64,000 nt of DNA from Arthrobacter jiangjiafuii (GTDB taxonomy: Bacteria; Actinomycetota; Actinomycetes; Actinomycetales; Micrococcaceae). Below, piece after piece: positions 35,616 through 44,799 of this stretch. The notes under the pieces are model-generated. The model did no database searches. It saw only the letters and a program-made list of their open reading frames with translations, and had not been told where the DNA came from. The stretch covers positions 558,001 to 622,000 of the forward strand of contig NZ_CP076022.1 of the NCBI RefSeq assembly GCF_018622995.1. The letters run 5' to 3'. The translations under genes and the position numbers were made by a program. Within the stretch, counting starts at the first letter, position 1, and each line of letters begins with the position of its first letter.

Positions 35616-36416
35616 ATGAGTGTCTGTGCAACAAAGGATGATTTCGCCCTGGCCGCCGAGCTGGTGCGCGACGCCGGGGCGCTGGCCCTGCGCATGCGCG
35701 TCCAGGGGCTGACCGCTACCGCCAAGACCACCGTGTCCGACGTCGTCACGGGCGCCGACCACGCGGCGGAAAAACTCGTGGTGGACCGGCTGCGGGCCCT
35801 GCGCCCCGAGGACGGAATCATCGGCGAAGAAGGGGCCAGCGTCACCGGCACCTCCGGCCGCTCCTGGGTCATCGATCCGGTGGACGGCACCTACAACTTC
35901 TTCTCCGGCTCCACCTACTGGTGCTCGGCCATCGCGCTGAAAGCCGACGGGCCCCACGACTCCGCCGGTGATCCCGAAGTGCTGCTCGGGGCCATCTACC
36001 AGCCGCAGGAAGACCGGCTTTGGGTTGGCGGCGAGGGGCATCCGGCCACTTTGAACGGCGCCGAAATCCCGCCCCTGCAGGATGCGCCGCTGGAACGGCT
36101 CAGCGCCGGCACGTACCTGCACCCCACCTGGCTGCGGCGTCCAGACGTCGCCGGCCCGTGGACGGCTGCCGCGTCGCGGACGGCGACCATCCGCATGCTC
36201 GGATCCGGCTCCTGCGACCTGGGCTCGGTCGCGTCCGGCCGCCTGGGCGCCTGGTTCCAGCACAGCTGTCCGGAATGGGACTGGCTACCGGGCAAGGCCA
36301 TCATCCGGGCCGCCGGCGGCAGCACCGACGTCGCCGTCGTCAACGGCTTCCGCTGGCACATTGCGGGCGGCGCTGCGGCTGTCCGGGAAATCCACAAGGC
36401 CCTGACCTCGGCCTAA
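35616..36416 (+). CDS. Inositol monophosphatase family protein
   Basis: This 266-residue Mg-dependent phosphatase shows the family metal sites: GEEG at 70-73, WVIDPVDGTYNF (DPVDGT at 87-92), and the C-terminal EWDWLPGKAIIRAAGG. Members hydrolyse inositol-1-phosphate, fructose-1,6-bisphosphate or histidinol phosphate; the substrate cannot be chosen from sequence alone. The N-terminus is complete at ATG 35616. A GC hairpin follows the stop and pcrA begins 68 bases later. Confidence 0.9.
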   Translation: MSVCATKDDFALAAELVRDAGALALRMRVQGLTATAKTTVSDVVTGADHAAEKLVVDRLRALRPEDGIIGEEGASVTGTSGRSWVIDPVDGTYNFFSGSTYWCSAIALKADGPHDSAGDPEVLLGAIYQPQEDRLWVGGEGHPATLNGAEIPPLQDAPLERLSAGTYLHPTWLRRPDVAGPWTAAASRTATIRMLGSGSCDLGSVASGRLGAWFQHSCPEWDWLPGKAIIRAAGGSTDVAVVNGFRWHIAGGAAAVREIHKALTSA

Positions 36417-36422
36417 ACCTCC

Positions 36423-36442
36423 GGCCCCCTCCCGGGAGGGGC
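36423..36442 (+). terminator. Possible hairpin terminator after the phosphatase
   Basis: GGCCCC and TCCC pair with GGGA and GGGGCC just six bases after the stop codon. No T tract follows, so termination strength is uncertain. Confidence 0.4.
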
Positions 36443-36484
36443 CGCCGGAAAAGGTCGGTGGCAGCACCTAGACTTAAGAACACC

Positions 36485-39022
36485 ATGGACTATCTTTTTG
36501 ATCCGTACTTTTCAACGGCCAAGACCGACTCTGCCAAGGACTCCCCGGCTGCGGACGGCAACGCTGCCGGCGCGGGTAAGGACGCGGGCAAGGACGCCGG
36601 CACCGGCTCCGATACCGGGCACGCCGCCGGGCACCCGCGCCAGCAGGCCAAGCCCCGGGTGGATGAGGCCCGCGCCGCGGACCTGCTGCAGGGTCTGAAC
36701 CCGCAGCAGGAGGAAGCGGTCAAGCACGGCGGCTCACCCCTGTTGATCGTGGCCGGGGCCGGGTCCGGAAAGACCCGGGTGCTCAGCCACCGGATCGCGT
36801 ACCTGATGGCCACCGGACGCTCCAACCCCGGGCAGATCCTGGCGATTACCTTCACCAACAAGGCCGCTGCCGAAATGCGCGAGCGGATCGAAGCCCTGGT
36901 GGGCGGGGTCGCCAAGACCATGTGGATCTCCACCTTCCACTCCTCCTGCGTGCGGATCCTGCGCCGCGAGGCCAAATCCGTGGGCATGAACTCCAACTTC
37001 TCGATCTACGACTCTGCGGATTCGCTGCGCCTGATCACCCTGGTGGCGAAGGGCCTGGACCTGGACCCCAAGCGCTTCACGCCCAAAATGATCATGCACA
37101 AGATCTCGGCGCTGAAGAACGAACTGATCGACGATGAAACCTTCGCTGCCACAGCCAACCTGTCCGACCCGTTCGAGCAGGCCGTCGCCGACGTGTACCG
37201 GGGCTACACCGAGCGCATGCGCTCGGCCAACGCCATGGACTTCGATGACCTGATCGCGCAGACCGTGTACATGTTCCGGGCCTTCCCGGGAGTGGCCGAG
37301 TACTACCGCCGCCGGTTCCGCCACATCCTGGTGGACGAGTACCAGGACACCAACCACGCGCAGTATGCCCTGGTGCGCGAACTGGTGGGCGTGCCGGGGG
37401 AGGGCAACACCCTGGACATTCCGCCGGCCGAGCTCACCGTGGTGGGCGACTCCGACCAGTCCATCTATGCCTTCCGTGGCGCCGATGTGCGCAACATTAA
37501 TGACTTCGAAAAGGATTACCCCGCCGCCCGCACCATCCTGCTGGAGCAGAACTACCGCTCCACGCAGACCATCCTGAACGCGGCTAATGCGGTCATCTCC
37601 CGCAATCCGAACCGGCCGGAGAAGCGCCTCTGGACGGCCGAGGGCAGCGGCGAAAAGATCATCGGCTATGTCGGCGAAAACGAGCACGACGAAGCGCGGT
37701 TCATCGCCGAGGAAATCGACCGCCTGCAGGACGAGGAAAACCTGCGTCCGGGCGACGTGGCGGTCTTTTACCGCACCAACGCCCAGTCGCGTTCCCTGGA
37801 AGACGTCCTGGTCCGCGTCGGGCTGCCCTACAAGGTGGTGGGCGGCACCCGGTTCTACGAACGCAAGGAAATCAAGGACGCCCTGGCGTACCTGCGGGTG
37901 CTCGTGAACGCCGACGACGTAGTGAACCTGCGCCGGATCCTGAACGAACCCAAGCGCGGCATCGGCGACCGCGCCGAATACTCGGTCGCGGCCCTGGCCG
38001 AACGGGAACGGATCTCCTTCATGGCGGCCCTGCGCCGGGCGGAGGAAGCCCCCGGCCTGGCCACCCGCTCGCTGAACGCCGTCAACGGCTTCGTCAAGCT
38101 CATCGACGACCTCGCCGAAGTGGCGGCCGGTTCCGGTGCCTCCGCGGCGCTGGAAGCGGTGCTGGAACAGACCGGCTACCTGGCGCAACTGCGGTCCTCC
38201 AACGATCCGCAGGACGAGTCCCGGGTGGAGAACCTGGCTGAACTGGTGGCAGTGGTCCGCGAATACGAAAAGGACAATCCCGAGGGCTCCCTGGGGGAGT
38301 TCCTGGAGCAGGTCTCCCTGGTCGCCGACGCAGACTCCATCCCCGATGCCCCGGAAGGCTCTGCCGAAGAGGTGGCCGCCGCCGTCGAGGAATCGCGCCA
38401 GCAGGGCGTCGTCACGCTGATGACCCTGCACACTGCCAAGGGCCTGGAATTCCCGGTGGTGTTCCTGACCGGGCTGGAGCAGGGACTGTTCCCGCACCAG
38501 CGCTCTGCCACCGATCCCGCCGAACTGGCCGAGGAGCGGCGGCTCGCCTATGTGGGCCTGACCCGGGCACGGAAGCGGCTCTACATCACCCGCTCCGAAG
38601 TGCGCAGCATGTGGGGACAGAGCCAGTACAACCCGGCCAGCCAGTTCGTGGGAGAGATCCCGCAGGAGCTGATCCAGTGGAAGCGCGAGGGGATGGACCG
38701 GCCCACCTGGGGCGGCAGCACCAGTGCCGGCTCCAGCCGGTATGGCGGTTCGCACTGGGGTGCCGGTTCCGGAACGGGTTCCGGCATGGGCGCCGGGGGC
38801 AACATTTCCGCCGCCCCGGTGGCCAAGGCCATCGGCCGGGTCCAGCCGCAGAAGGAAGTCATCTCGGTCGGCGTCGGTGACAAGGTCAACCACACCAGCT
38901 TCGGCCACGGAACCGTGCTGGCGGTGGAGGGAACCGGCGACAAGACGGTGGCAAAGGTTAAGTTCGACGTCGGCGAGAAGCGGCTGCTGCTGCGCTACGC
39001 CCCGCTGACCAAGGAAGCCTAA
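36485..39022 (+). CDS. pcrA: UvrD/PcrA-type ATP-dependent DNA helicase
   Basis: This 845-residue SF1A 3'-5' helicase acts in nucleotide-excision repair and replication restart. A disordered Ala/Gly/Asp/Lys-rich N-terminus (1-65) precedes LNPQQEEAV. Motifs: Walker A AGAGSGKT (90-97), Ia TFTNKAAAEM, II VDEYQDTN (283-290), III GDSDQSIYAFRGA (321-333), IV LEQNYRST, V LMTLHTAKGLEFP, VI VGLTRARKRLY. The C-terminus has a Gly/Ser linker and a Tudor-like VGDKVNHTSFGHGTV domain that in PcrA contacts RNA polymerase. ATG 36485 is used; the in-frame upstream extension lies in the phosphatase gene and is a shadow. Confidence 0.96.
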   Translation: MDYLFDPYFSTAKTDSAKDSPAADGNAAGAGKDAGKDAGTGSDTGHAAGHPRQQAKPRVDEARAADLLQGLNPQQEEAVKHGGSPLLIVAGAGSGKTRVLSHRIAYLMATGRSNPGQILAITFTNKAAAEMRERIEALVGGVAKTMWISTFHSSCVRILRREAKSVGMNSNFSIYDSADSLRLITLVAKGLDLDPKRFTPKMIMHKISALKNELIDDETFAATANLSDPFEQAVADVYRGYTERMRSANAMDFDDLIAQTVYMFRAFPGVAEYYRRRFRHILVDEYQDTNHAQYALVRELVGVPGEGNTLDIPPAELTVVGDSDQSIYAFRGADVRNINDFEKDYPAARTILLEQNYRSTQTILNAANAVISRNPNRPEKRLWTAEGSGEKIIGYVGENEHDEARFIAEEIDRLQDEENLRPGDVAVFYRTNAQSRSLEDVLVRVGLPYKVVGGTRFYERKEIKDALAYLRVLVNADDVVNLRRILNEPKRGIGDRAEYSVAALAERERISFMAALRRAEEAPGLATRSLNAVNGFVKLIDDLAEVAAGSGASAALEAVLEQTGYLAQLRSSNDPQDESRVENLAELVAVVREYEKDNPEGSLGEFLEQVSLVADADSIPDAPEGSAEEVAAAVEESRQQGVVTLMTLHTAKGLEFPVVFLTGLEQGLFPHQRSATDPAELAEERRLAYVGLTRARKRLYITRSEVRSMWGQSQYNPASQFVGEIPQELIQWKREGMDRPTWGGSTSAGSSRYGGSHWGAGSGTGSGMGAGGNISAAPVAKAIGRVQPQKEVISVGVGDKVNHTSFGHGTVLAVEGTGDKTVAKVKFDVGEKRLLLRYAPLTKEA

Positions 39023-39229
39023 ATATGGCCCCAGGCTGCCTAAATAGCGCAGACGCACTGATTTCTACAAACCATAGAACTGTGCGCTTCGTCACTAAAG
39101 GGGTAGTCTGGGGACGGCATTCGGCGCTTAGCGACTAAAGTTCCAGAGGGGCAGACCGGCTTGACGCATCTGCTTCTGCGATCATCTGATCGAATGTAAA
39201 CCTACTTCGACGTAGAAGGACACTAGCCC

Positions 39230-40399
39230 GTGGACCTGTTTGAATATCAGGCGCGCGATCTGTTTGAGGCGCACGGTGTACCCGTGCTTGCCGGAATCGT
39301 GGCGCACACTCCCGAAGAAGCAAAAGCTGCAGCCGAGAAGATTGGCGGCGTTGTAGTCGTCAAGGCACAGGTCAAGGTTGGTGGCCGAGGCAAGGCCGGC
39401 GGCGTTAAGGTCGCCAAGACTGCTGACGAGGCGTTCTCGTACGCCTCCGACATTCTCGGCATGGACATCAAGGGCCATACCGTCAACACCGTGATGATCG
39501 CACAGGGTGCCGACATCGCCGAGGAGTTCTACTTCTCCGTACTGCTGGACCGCGCCAACCGCAACTACCTGGCCATGTGCTCGGTGGAAGGCGGCATGGA
39601 AATCGAGGTTCTCGCCGTAGAGCGCCCCGACGCCCTGGCCCGCGTAGCCGTTGACCCGGCCGTCGGCATCGACCAGGCCAAGGCCGAAGAGATCGTTGAC
39701 GCGGCAGGTTTCGCTCCGGAACTGCGCGAAGGCGTTGTCAACGCGATCCTCAAGCTCTGGGACGTCTTCGTGAAGGAAGACGCCACCCTGGTGGAGGTCA
39801 ACCCGCTGGTCAAGACCGGAGCCGGCGACATCGTTGCCCTCGACGGCAAGGTCTCCCTGGACGAAAACGCAGACTTCCGCCAGCCCGGCCACGCCGCGCT
39901 GGAAGACAAGGACGCTGCTGACCCGCTCGAGGCCAAGGCCAAGGCCAACGACCTCAACTACGTCAAGCTTGACGGCCAGGTCGGCATCATCGGCAACGGC
40001 GCCGGGCTGGTCATGTCCACGCTCGACGTCGTCGCCTACGCCGGCGAAAAGCACGGCAACGTCAAGCCTGCCAACTTCCTGGACATCGGCGGCGGAGCCT
40101 CGGCATCCGTCATGGCCGCGGGCCTGGACGTCATCCTCAACGATGAGCAGGTCAAGTCCGTGTTCGTGAACGTCTTCGGCGGCATCACCGCCTGTGACGC
40201 CGTGGCCAACGGCATCGTCAAGGCCCTGGAAATCCTGGGCGACGAAGCCAACAAGCCGCTGGTTGTCCGCCTGGACGGCAACAACGTCGAAGAAGGCCGC
40301 CGCATCCTCGCCGAGGCCAACCACCCGCTGGTCACCCTGGCCACCACCATGGACGAAGGCGCCGACAAGGCTGCCGAGCTCGCTTACGCCGCTCGCTGA
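39230..40399 (+). CDS. sucC: Succinate-CoA ligase, beta subunit
   Basis: SucC with SucD interconverts succinyl-CoA and succinate with formation of ATP or GTP in the citric acid cycle. The 389-residue beta subunit begins [20 protein letters not shown], has the ATP-grasp domain ([19 protein letters not shown]) and the C-terminal ligase domain ([38 protein letters not shown]). It starts at GTG 39230 with GAAGGA upstream. It is 37 bases before sucD, so they are one operon. Confidence 0.97.
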   Translation: MDLFEYQARDLFEAHGVPVLAGIVAHTPEEAKAAAEKIGGVVVVKAQVKVGGRGKAGGVKVAKTADEAFSYASDILGMDIKGHTVNTVMIAQGADIAEEFYFSVLLDRANRNYLAMCSVEGGMEIEVLAVERPDALARVAVDPAVGIDQAKAEEIVDAAGFAPELREGVVNAILKLWDVFVKEDATLVEVNPLVKTGAGDIVALDGKVSLDENADFRQPGHAALEDKDAADPLEAKAKANDLNYVKLDGQVGIIGNGAGLVMSTLDVVAYAGEKHGNVKPANFLDIGGGASASVMAAGLDVILNDEQVKSVFVNVFGGITACDAVANGIVKALEILGDEANKPLVVRLDGNNVEEGRRILAEANHPLVTLATTMDEGADKAAELAYAAR

Positions 40400-40436
40400 C
40401 CCCAGCCTGTCGAACTTCTAGAAAGAGAATCCCCTT

Positions 40437-41339
40437 ATGTCTATCTTTTTGAACAAGGACTCCAAGGTCATCGTTCAGGGCATCACCGGCGGCGAAGGCA
40501 CCAAGCACACCGCCCTGATGCTCAAGGCCGGAACCCAGGTTGTCGGCGGCGTTAACGCCCGCAAGGCCGGAACCACCGTCGTCCACGGCGACGTGGAACT
40601 CCCCGTCTTCGGCACCGTCACCGAGGCCATGGACAAGACCGACGCAGACGTCTCCATCGTCTTCGTGCCGCCGGCCTTCACCAAGGACGCCGTCATGGAA
40701 GCGATCGACGCCGGCATCGGCCTCGTCGTCGTTATCACCGAAGGTGTCCCGGTCCAGGATTCCGCCGAGTTCTGGGCCCACGCCCAGTCCAAGGTGGATG
40801 CAGACGGCAACCAGGTCACCCGCATCATCGGCCCGAACTGCCCCGGCATCATCACTCCGGGTGAAGCCCTCGTGGGTATCACCCCGAACAACATCACCAC
40901 CAAGGGCCCGATCGGCTTGGTCTCCAAGTCCGGCACCCTGACCTACCAGATGATGTACGAACTGCGGGACCTGGGCTTCTCCACCGCGATCGGCATCGGC
41001 GGCGACCCCGTCATCGGCACCACGCACATCGACGCCCTGGCCGCGTTCGAAGCTGACCCCGAGACCAAGGCCATCGTCATGATCGGTGAAATCGGCGGCG
41101 ACGCCGAAGAGCGCGCAGCCGAGTTCATCAAGGCCAACGTCACCAAGCCCGTTGTGGGCTATGTTGCCGGCTTCACCGCTCCCGAAGGCAAGACCATGGG
41201 CCACGCAGGCGCCATTGTCTCCGGTTCCGCAGGAACCGCACAGGCCAAGAAGGAAGCTCTTGAAGCTGCCGGCGTGAAGGTCGGCAAGACGCCGTCCGAG
41301 ACCGCCACCCTGCTGCGCGAAGTTTTCGCAGCGCTCTAA
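40437..41339 (+). CDS. sucD: Succinate-CoA ligase, alpha subunit
   Basis: This 300-residue partner of SucC has an N-terminal CoA-binding Rossmann domain ([23 protein letters not shown]) and a C-terminal ligase domain. The phosphorylated histidine is in [16 protein letters not shown]. The [17 protein letters not shown] segment is typical. AGAAAGAG precedes ATG 40437. A T-rich terminator follows. Confidence 0.97.
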   Translation: MSIFLNKDSKVIVQGITGGEGTKHTALMLKAGTQVVGGVNARKAGTTVVHGDVELPVFGTVTEAMDKTDADVSIVFVPPAFTKDAVMEAIDAGIGLVVVITEGVPVQDSAEFWAHAQSKVDADGNQVTRIIGPNCPGIITPGEALVGITPNNITTKGPIGLVSKSGTLTYQMMYELRDLGFSTAIGIGGDPVIGTTHIDALAAFEADPETKAIVMIGEIGGDAEERAAEFIKANVTKPVVGYVAGFTAPEGKTMGHAGAIVSGSAGTAQAKKEALEAAGVKVGKTPSETATLLREVFAAL

Positions 41340-41353
41340 TACGCACGCATCTG

Positions 41354-41393
41354 CCCCCGTCGCCCGGAGTTCTTCCGGTCGGCGGGGGTTTTT
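41354..41393 (+). terminator. Rho-independent terminator of sucCD
   Basis: A 14-base stem (arm CCCCCGTCGCCCGG with CCGGTCGGCGGGGG, two mismatches) is followed by TTTTT, 15 bases after the sucD stop. Confidence 0.9.
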
Positions 41394-41421
41394 GTGCGCT
41401 TGGTTAATCCGCAGAAAGTAC

Positions 41422-42834
41422 ATGATGTCCACAACTCTTTCCCCCGGCGACTCTGCCTACAAGGGCGCTAACCGCCACCGTGGTGCGCTGGGACGCGCCT
41501 CCTGGATTGCCACCCTCGGCGGCTTCCTTTTCGGCTATGACACCGGCGTCATCAACGGGGCGCTGCCTTTCATGCAGGTGGACCTGGGGCTCACCCCGTT
41601 CACCGAGGGCCTGATCACCTCCAGCCTGCTCTTCGGAGCGGCCTTCGGCGCCCTGGCGGCCGGACAGCTCGCCGACCGCTTCGGCCGCCGCCGGCTGCTC
41701 ATGGTCCTGGCCGTGGTCTTCCTGGCCGGAGCCCTGGGCACTGCCGTCGCACCGTCCATCGCCGTGATGGTGGTGGCACGCGTGGTGCTGGGCCTGGCCG
41801 TGGGTGGCGCCTCCGCCGTCGTGCCGATGTTCCTCTCCGAACTTGCCCCCGCCGCCCGGCGCGGGCAGATGGTGACCCGCGACCAGCTGATGATCGTCAC
41901 CGGCCAGCTGGCGGCGTTCACCACCAACGCCGTGATCGGCAATGTGTGGGGCGAGGAAAACCATATCTGGCGCTGGATGCTGGCCGTGGCCAGCATTCCC
42001 GCAATCGCGCTGTGGATCGGGATAAAGTTTGTGCCCGAGAGCCCGCGCTGGCTCGCGGCACAGGGCCGCTACCCGCAGATGATGGCGGTGCTGCAGAAGA
42101 TCCGCAGCTCCGAGGACGCCCAGGCGGAGTACGACGACGTGCGCGCGCTGGCCAGCCACGAGACCACCCGCCGTGGTTCCTTCAAGGACTTCGCCGAACC
42201 GTGGCTGTTCCGGGTCCTGCTGATCGGCATGGGCATGTCGGTGGTCCAGCAGATCACCGGCGTGAACGCCATCGTCTACTACGGCACGCAGATCCTGGCC
42301 GACGCCGGCTTCGGCACCGAAGCCGCGCTGACCGCGAACATCGCCAACGGCATCGTTTCCGTTGCAGCCGCCATCCTGGGCATCTGGCTGCTGGGCAAGG
42401 TGGGCCGGCGGCCGATGCTGATCACCGGCCTGATCGGCACCTCCACCACGCTGGCCCTGATCGGCGTCGCCTCGCTCACGCTGGCCGAGGGCACCGCCCG
42501 CGGCTTTGTGGTGCTGTCCCTGACCGTGCTGTTCCTGGCCTTCCAGCAGGGTGCCATTTCGCCGGTGACCTGGCTGATCATCGCCGAGGTCTTCCCGCTG
42601 CGGGTCCGCGGGCTCGGGATGGGCCTTTCGGTGTTCGTGCAGTGGATGGCGAACTTCGCCGTCGGCTTCTCGTTCCCGATGCTGATGGCCGGGCTGGGCA
42701 TCTCCAACACGTTCTTTATCTTCGTGGCCCTGGGCGTCTGCGCCATCCTGTTCGTGAGGCGCTTCATGCCCGAGACCCGCGGCAAGTCGCTGGAACAGCT
42801 CGAGGCCGAGCTCAAGAACGCCGGCAGCAAGTAG
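41422..42834 (+). CDS. Sugar-porter family MFS transporter
   Basis: This 470-residue permease with 12 helices shows the sugar-porter signatures: GYDTGVINGALPF, DRFGRRRLL, FVPESPRWL, QQITGVNAIVYYG (sugar-binding helix 7), GRRPMLI and PETRGKSLEQLE. It probably takes up a sugar or polyol with protons; substrate unknown. Start is ATG 41422 or 41425. It follows the sucCD terminator, so it has its own promoter. A strong hairpin follows. Confidence 0.92.
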   Translation: MMSTTLSPGDSAYKGANRHRGALGRASWIATLGGFLFGYDTGVINGALPFMQVDLGLTPFTEGLITSSLLFGAAFGALAAGQLADRFGRRRLLMVLAVVFLAGALGTAVAPSIAVMVVARVVLGLAVGGASAVVPMFLSELAPAARRGQMVTRDQLMIVTGQLAAFTTNAVIGNVWGEENHIWRWMLAVASIPAIALWIGIKFVPESPRWLAAQGRYPQMMAVLQKIRSSEDAQAEYDDVRALASHETTRRGSFKDFAEPWLFRVLLIGMGMSVVQQITGVNAIVYYGTQILADAGFGTEAALTANIANGIVSVAAAILGIWLLGKVGRRPMLITGLIGTSTTLALIGVASLTLAEGTARGFVVLSLTVLFLAFQQGAISPVTWLIIAEVFPLRVRGLGMGLSVFVQWMANFAVGFSFPMLMAGLGISNTFFIFVALGVCAILFVRRFMPETRGKSLEQLEAELKNAGSK

Positions 42835-42854
42835 CCCATCAGGCGACACCGGAC

Positions 42855-42903
42855 AAAGAGGGAACCTGCAGCGCCGTTAATGGGGCACGCAGGTTCCCTC
42901 TTT
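42855..42903. terminator. Bidirectional terminator between sugar porter and hydrolase
   Basis: AAAGAGGGAACCTGC (42855-42869) pairs perfectly with GCAGGTTCCCTCTTT (42889-42903), followed by T on the plus strand and preceded by A on the minus, a classical two-way terminator. Confidence 0.93.
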
Positions 42904-42927
42904 TCATTTCCCGTAAAGCCGGTGTTG

Positions 42928-44487
42928 TTACGGAACGGCCGGATACGCGGCCACAGTGGGCACGGCCACCGTTGCCGTGAAGCTGGCCAGCGCCGTCGCC
43001 CTGGGCAGCGCATAGACGGACGTTGCCGGCGTCACCTGCAGCACCAGCCTGGACGAGGGTGTAGCTGTGTAGGAGACCTCCTCCAGCGGGATGGTCAGCG
43101 TGTGCTCCCGGCCGTCCAGCACCAGCGGCACCGGAGTGACCTGGTTGCCCAGCACCAGCGAGGCCCGGGACTTGTCGATGAGCTGCGCATAGACGTGCGT
43201 GTTGACCTGCCGGGCCGATCCCCGGTAGGTCAGGGTCAGTTGCGGGGCGCCAAACACCGAGGTGGAGACGGCCGGTGCGGTGACCGGTACGTTCAGTGCC
43301 GACGGCGCTACCGCGGCGGCGACGACGGCGCCGCTGAGGGCGGCGGGGGAGAGCAACAGTGATCCCTTGCCGGAGCCGGTGAGGGCGCCCGCCGCCTCGG
43401 GGTAGCCCGGGGCGCCGCGCGTCACGCCGGCCTGGTCGATGAATTCGAAGGCGGCGCCGGTGTCCACGGGTGCCTTCTGCAGGTATTTCGCGAACCAGTT
43501 CAGTACCGCCGGCGTGATCCGGTCCGGTCCGGCCGTGGAGTTGCACAGGCCGTGCCCGCCGCAGAACTGCAGCATCTTGGCGGGGGTGCCGGTGCTGCTG
43601 ATCAGGTTGAAGTTGCGCGTGGCCTCGTCGAGGGTGAACAGCGTGTCAGCGGTGCCCTGGATGATCAGTGTGGGAGCGGTGATGGAGGTGAACATTTCGT
43701 CCGAGGTCAGGGAGCTGAAGTAGGCCACCGACTCGGCGCTGAGCTGGTTCGGATAGGTCAGGCCCTCGCGGCAGGCCTTGCGCACCGGAGCGGACAGAGC
43801 GCCCTTGTTGCCGACGAGCGAGCCGAGCTGGCCCAAGGCGGTGCCTTCCGCGCAGAGCAGGGCGCCCCAGCCGGTCTTGAAGGAGCCGGCCTTGTACAGG
43901 CTGGACGTCAGGTCATTCCAGGCGATGGTCGGGGTAATGGCGTCCACCCGCTGGTCTTGGGCGGCCAGCACAAACTGGATGCCGCCGCCGTACGATGCAC
44001 CTGCCATACCCAGGACCGGATCACCCGGCGCGTCCAGCCGTGCTTCGGGCTGGGCGGCAATGAAGTCGATGAGCGCCTCGCCATCCCGGCCCTCGTAGGC
44101 GGGGTTGTTGACGTAGGCCTCACCGCCGCTGAGGCCGAAGCCGCGCGGATCCCAGGTCACTACGTTGTAACCGGCGTTCCGCAGCGGAGCGATGCCGATG
44201 GAGCCGATCAGCGTGCTCGTGGTGCTGGTGGGGATCCTGCCGCCCGGCACGCCGAAGCCGGGGCCAACCATCACGGTGGGTGCCTGCTGGCCGGCCGCCA
44301 GGCCGGTGGCCGGGAAGAAATTGGTATGGATGGGGGTGCCGTCAAAGCTGGTAACGACGACGTCGGTCCGGGACGCCGGAGTGGGTGCAGCTGCGGGTGC
44401 CGGTGCGGCGAGGGCGGCGGGTGCTGCCGCCAGGGATGACCCCAGCAGCCCCACGGCAACCGCCACGATGCTTACATGCTTCCTCAT
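42928..44487 (-). CDS. Secreted alpha/beta hydrolase (peptidase S15/CocE-like)
   Basis: This 519-residue secreted protein has a signal peptide (KHVSIVAVAVGLLGSSLAAAPAALAAPA, ~2-30) and an S15-type alpha/beta hydrolase domain. The nucleophile is Ser in GMAGASYGGG, the acid is in IQGTADTLFTL and the His in CGGHGLC. The C-terminal ~180 residues are beta-rich (STSVFGAPQLTLTYRGSARQVNTHVYAQLID), resembling the jelly-roll of X-Pro dipeptidyl peptidases and cocaine esterase. ATG 44487 is used; the longer frame upstream is not signal-like. An ester or peptide substrate is inferred. A palindrome lies 31 bases upstream of the start. Confidence 0.87.
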   Translation of the reverse strand: MRKHVSIVAVAVGLLGSSLAAAPAALAAPAPAAAPTPASRTDVVVTSFDGTPIHTNFFPATGLAAGQQAPTVMVGPGFGVPGGRIPTSTTSTLIGSIGIAPLRNAGYNVVTWDPRGFGLSGGEAYVNNPAYEGRDGEALIDFIAAQPEARLDAPGDPVLGMAGASYGGGIQFVLAAQDQRVDAITPTIAWNDLTSSLYKAGSFKTGWGALLCAEGTALGQLGSLVGNKGALSAPVRKACREGLTYPNQLSAESVAYFSSLTSDEMFTSITAPTLIIQGTADTLFTLDEATRNFNLISSTGTPAKMLQFCGGHGLCNSTAGPDRITPAVLNWFAKYLQKAPVDTGAAFEFIDQAGVTRGAPGYPEAAGALTGSGKGSLLLSPAALSGAVVAAAVAPSALNVPVTAPAVSTSVFGAPQLTLTYRGSARQVNTHVYAQLIDKSRASLVLGNQVTPVPLVLDGREHTLTIPLEEVSYTATPSSRLVLQVTPATSVYALPRATALASFTATVAVPTVAAYPAVP

Positions 44488-44517
44488 AGTGACCTCATTG
44501 TCTTGTGCACGAAAAAG

Positions 44518-44533
44518 GTTACCGGGCGGTAAC
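44518..44533. promoter_or_regulatory. 16-bp palindrome upstream of the hydrolase, candidate TetR-type operator
   Basis: GTTACCGGGCGGTAAC has perfect six-base arms around a four-base centre and lies 31 bases from the hydrolase start. Such ACCG-CGGT palindromes are common TetR-family sites. No TetR gene lies adjacent. Confidence 0.5.
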
Positions 44534-44667
44534 TTTTCGCACGCTACTGGCGAGTGGGAAGTCACACAAGGGCGGGACGTCAATCGCTTCTCCAACGAAG
44601 CAAACCCCCAGATGGCGCTGCGCACCGTGGCCTGGCTCCGGTAGGCTCCGCGGTTCCCCGCGGCTGG

Positions 44668-44708
44668 CCGGGTTTTCGGGCAGGAAACCCGGGTTTTCGG
44701 GCAGGAAA
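44668..44708. repeat. Two 20-bp tandem copies, period 21
   Basis: CCGGGTTTTCGGGCAGGAAA occurs at 44668-44687 and 44689-44708. It lies in the 312-base non-coding gap between the hydrolase and the BCCT gene, next to two terminator hairpins. No gene is seen in this gap. Confidence 0.8.
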
Positions 44709-44710
44709 AA

Positions 44711-44737
44711 GGGATCCCCGGGCGGGCCGGGGATCCC
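44711..44737 (-). terminator. Hairpin downstream of the BCCT transporter (distal)
   Basis: GGGATCCCCGG pairs perfectly with CCGGGGATCCC around five bases. On the minus strand it is followed by TTTTTCC, so it is a good terminator for the BCCT transcript. Confidence 0.8.
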
Positions 44738-44754
44738 TGCAACAGCTTTTCCGG

Positions 44755-44788
44755 CCGTCGGGATCCCCCTATCCGGGGATCCCGACGG
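44755..44788 (-). terminator. Hairpin downstream of the BCCT transporter (proximal)
   Basis: CCGTCGGGATCCCC (44755-44768) pairs perfectly with GGGGATCCCGACGG (44775-44788), 12 bases beyond the BCCT stop. Both hairpins share the GGGATCCCC core. Confidence 0.8.
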
Positions 44789-44799
44789 CGGATCCGGTA

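Noticed and set aside
36020-36484. N-terminal extension of pcrA into the phosphatase gene
   Set aside because: The added residues are out-of-frame shadow of the phosphatase; ATG 36485 fits helicase length and gene spacing.
36734-39058. 774-codon open frame antisense to pcrA
   Set aside because: Long antisense frames are common at this GC content, and the sense strand encodes a complete UvrD/PcrA helicase.
41392-41421. Upstream GTG extension of the sugar porter
   Set aside because: It overlaps the sucCD terminator region and adds residues not seen in the family.
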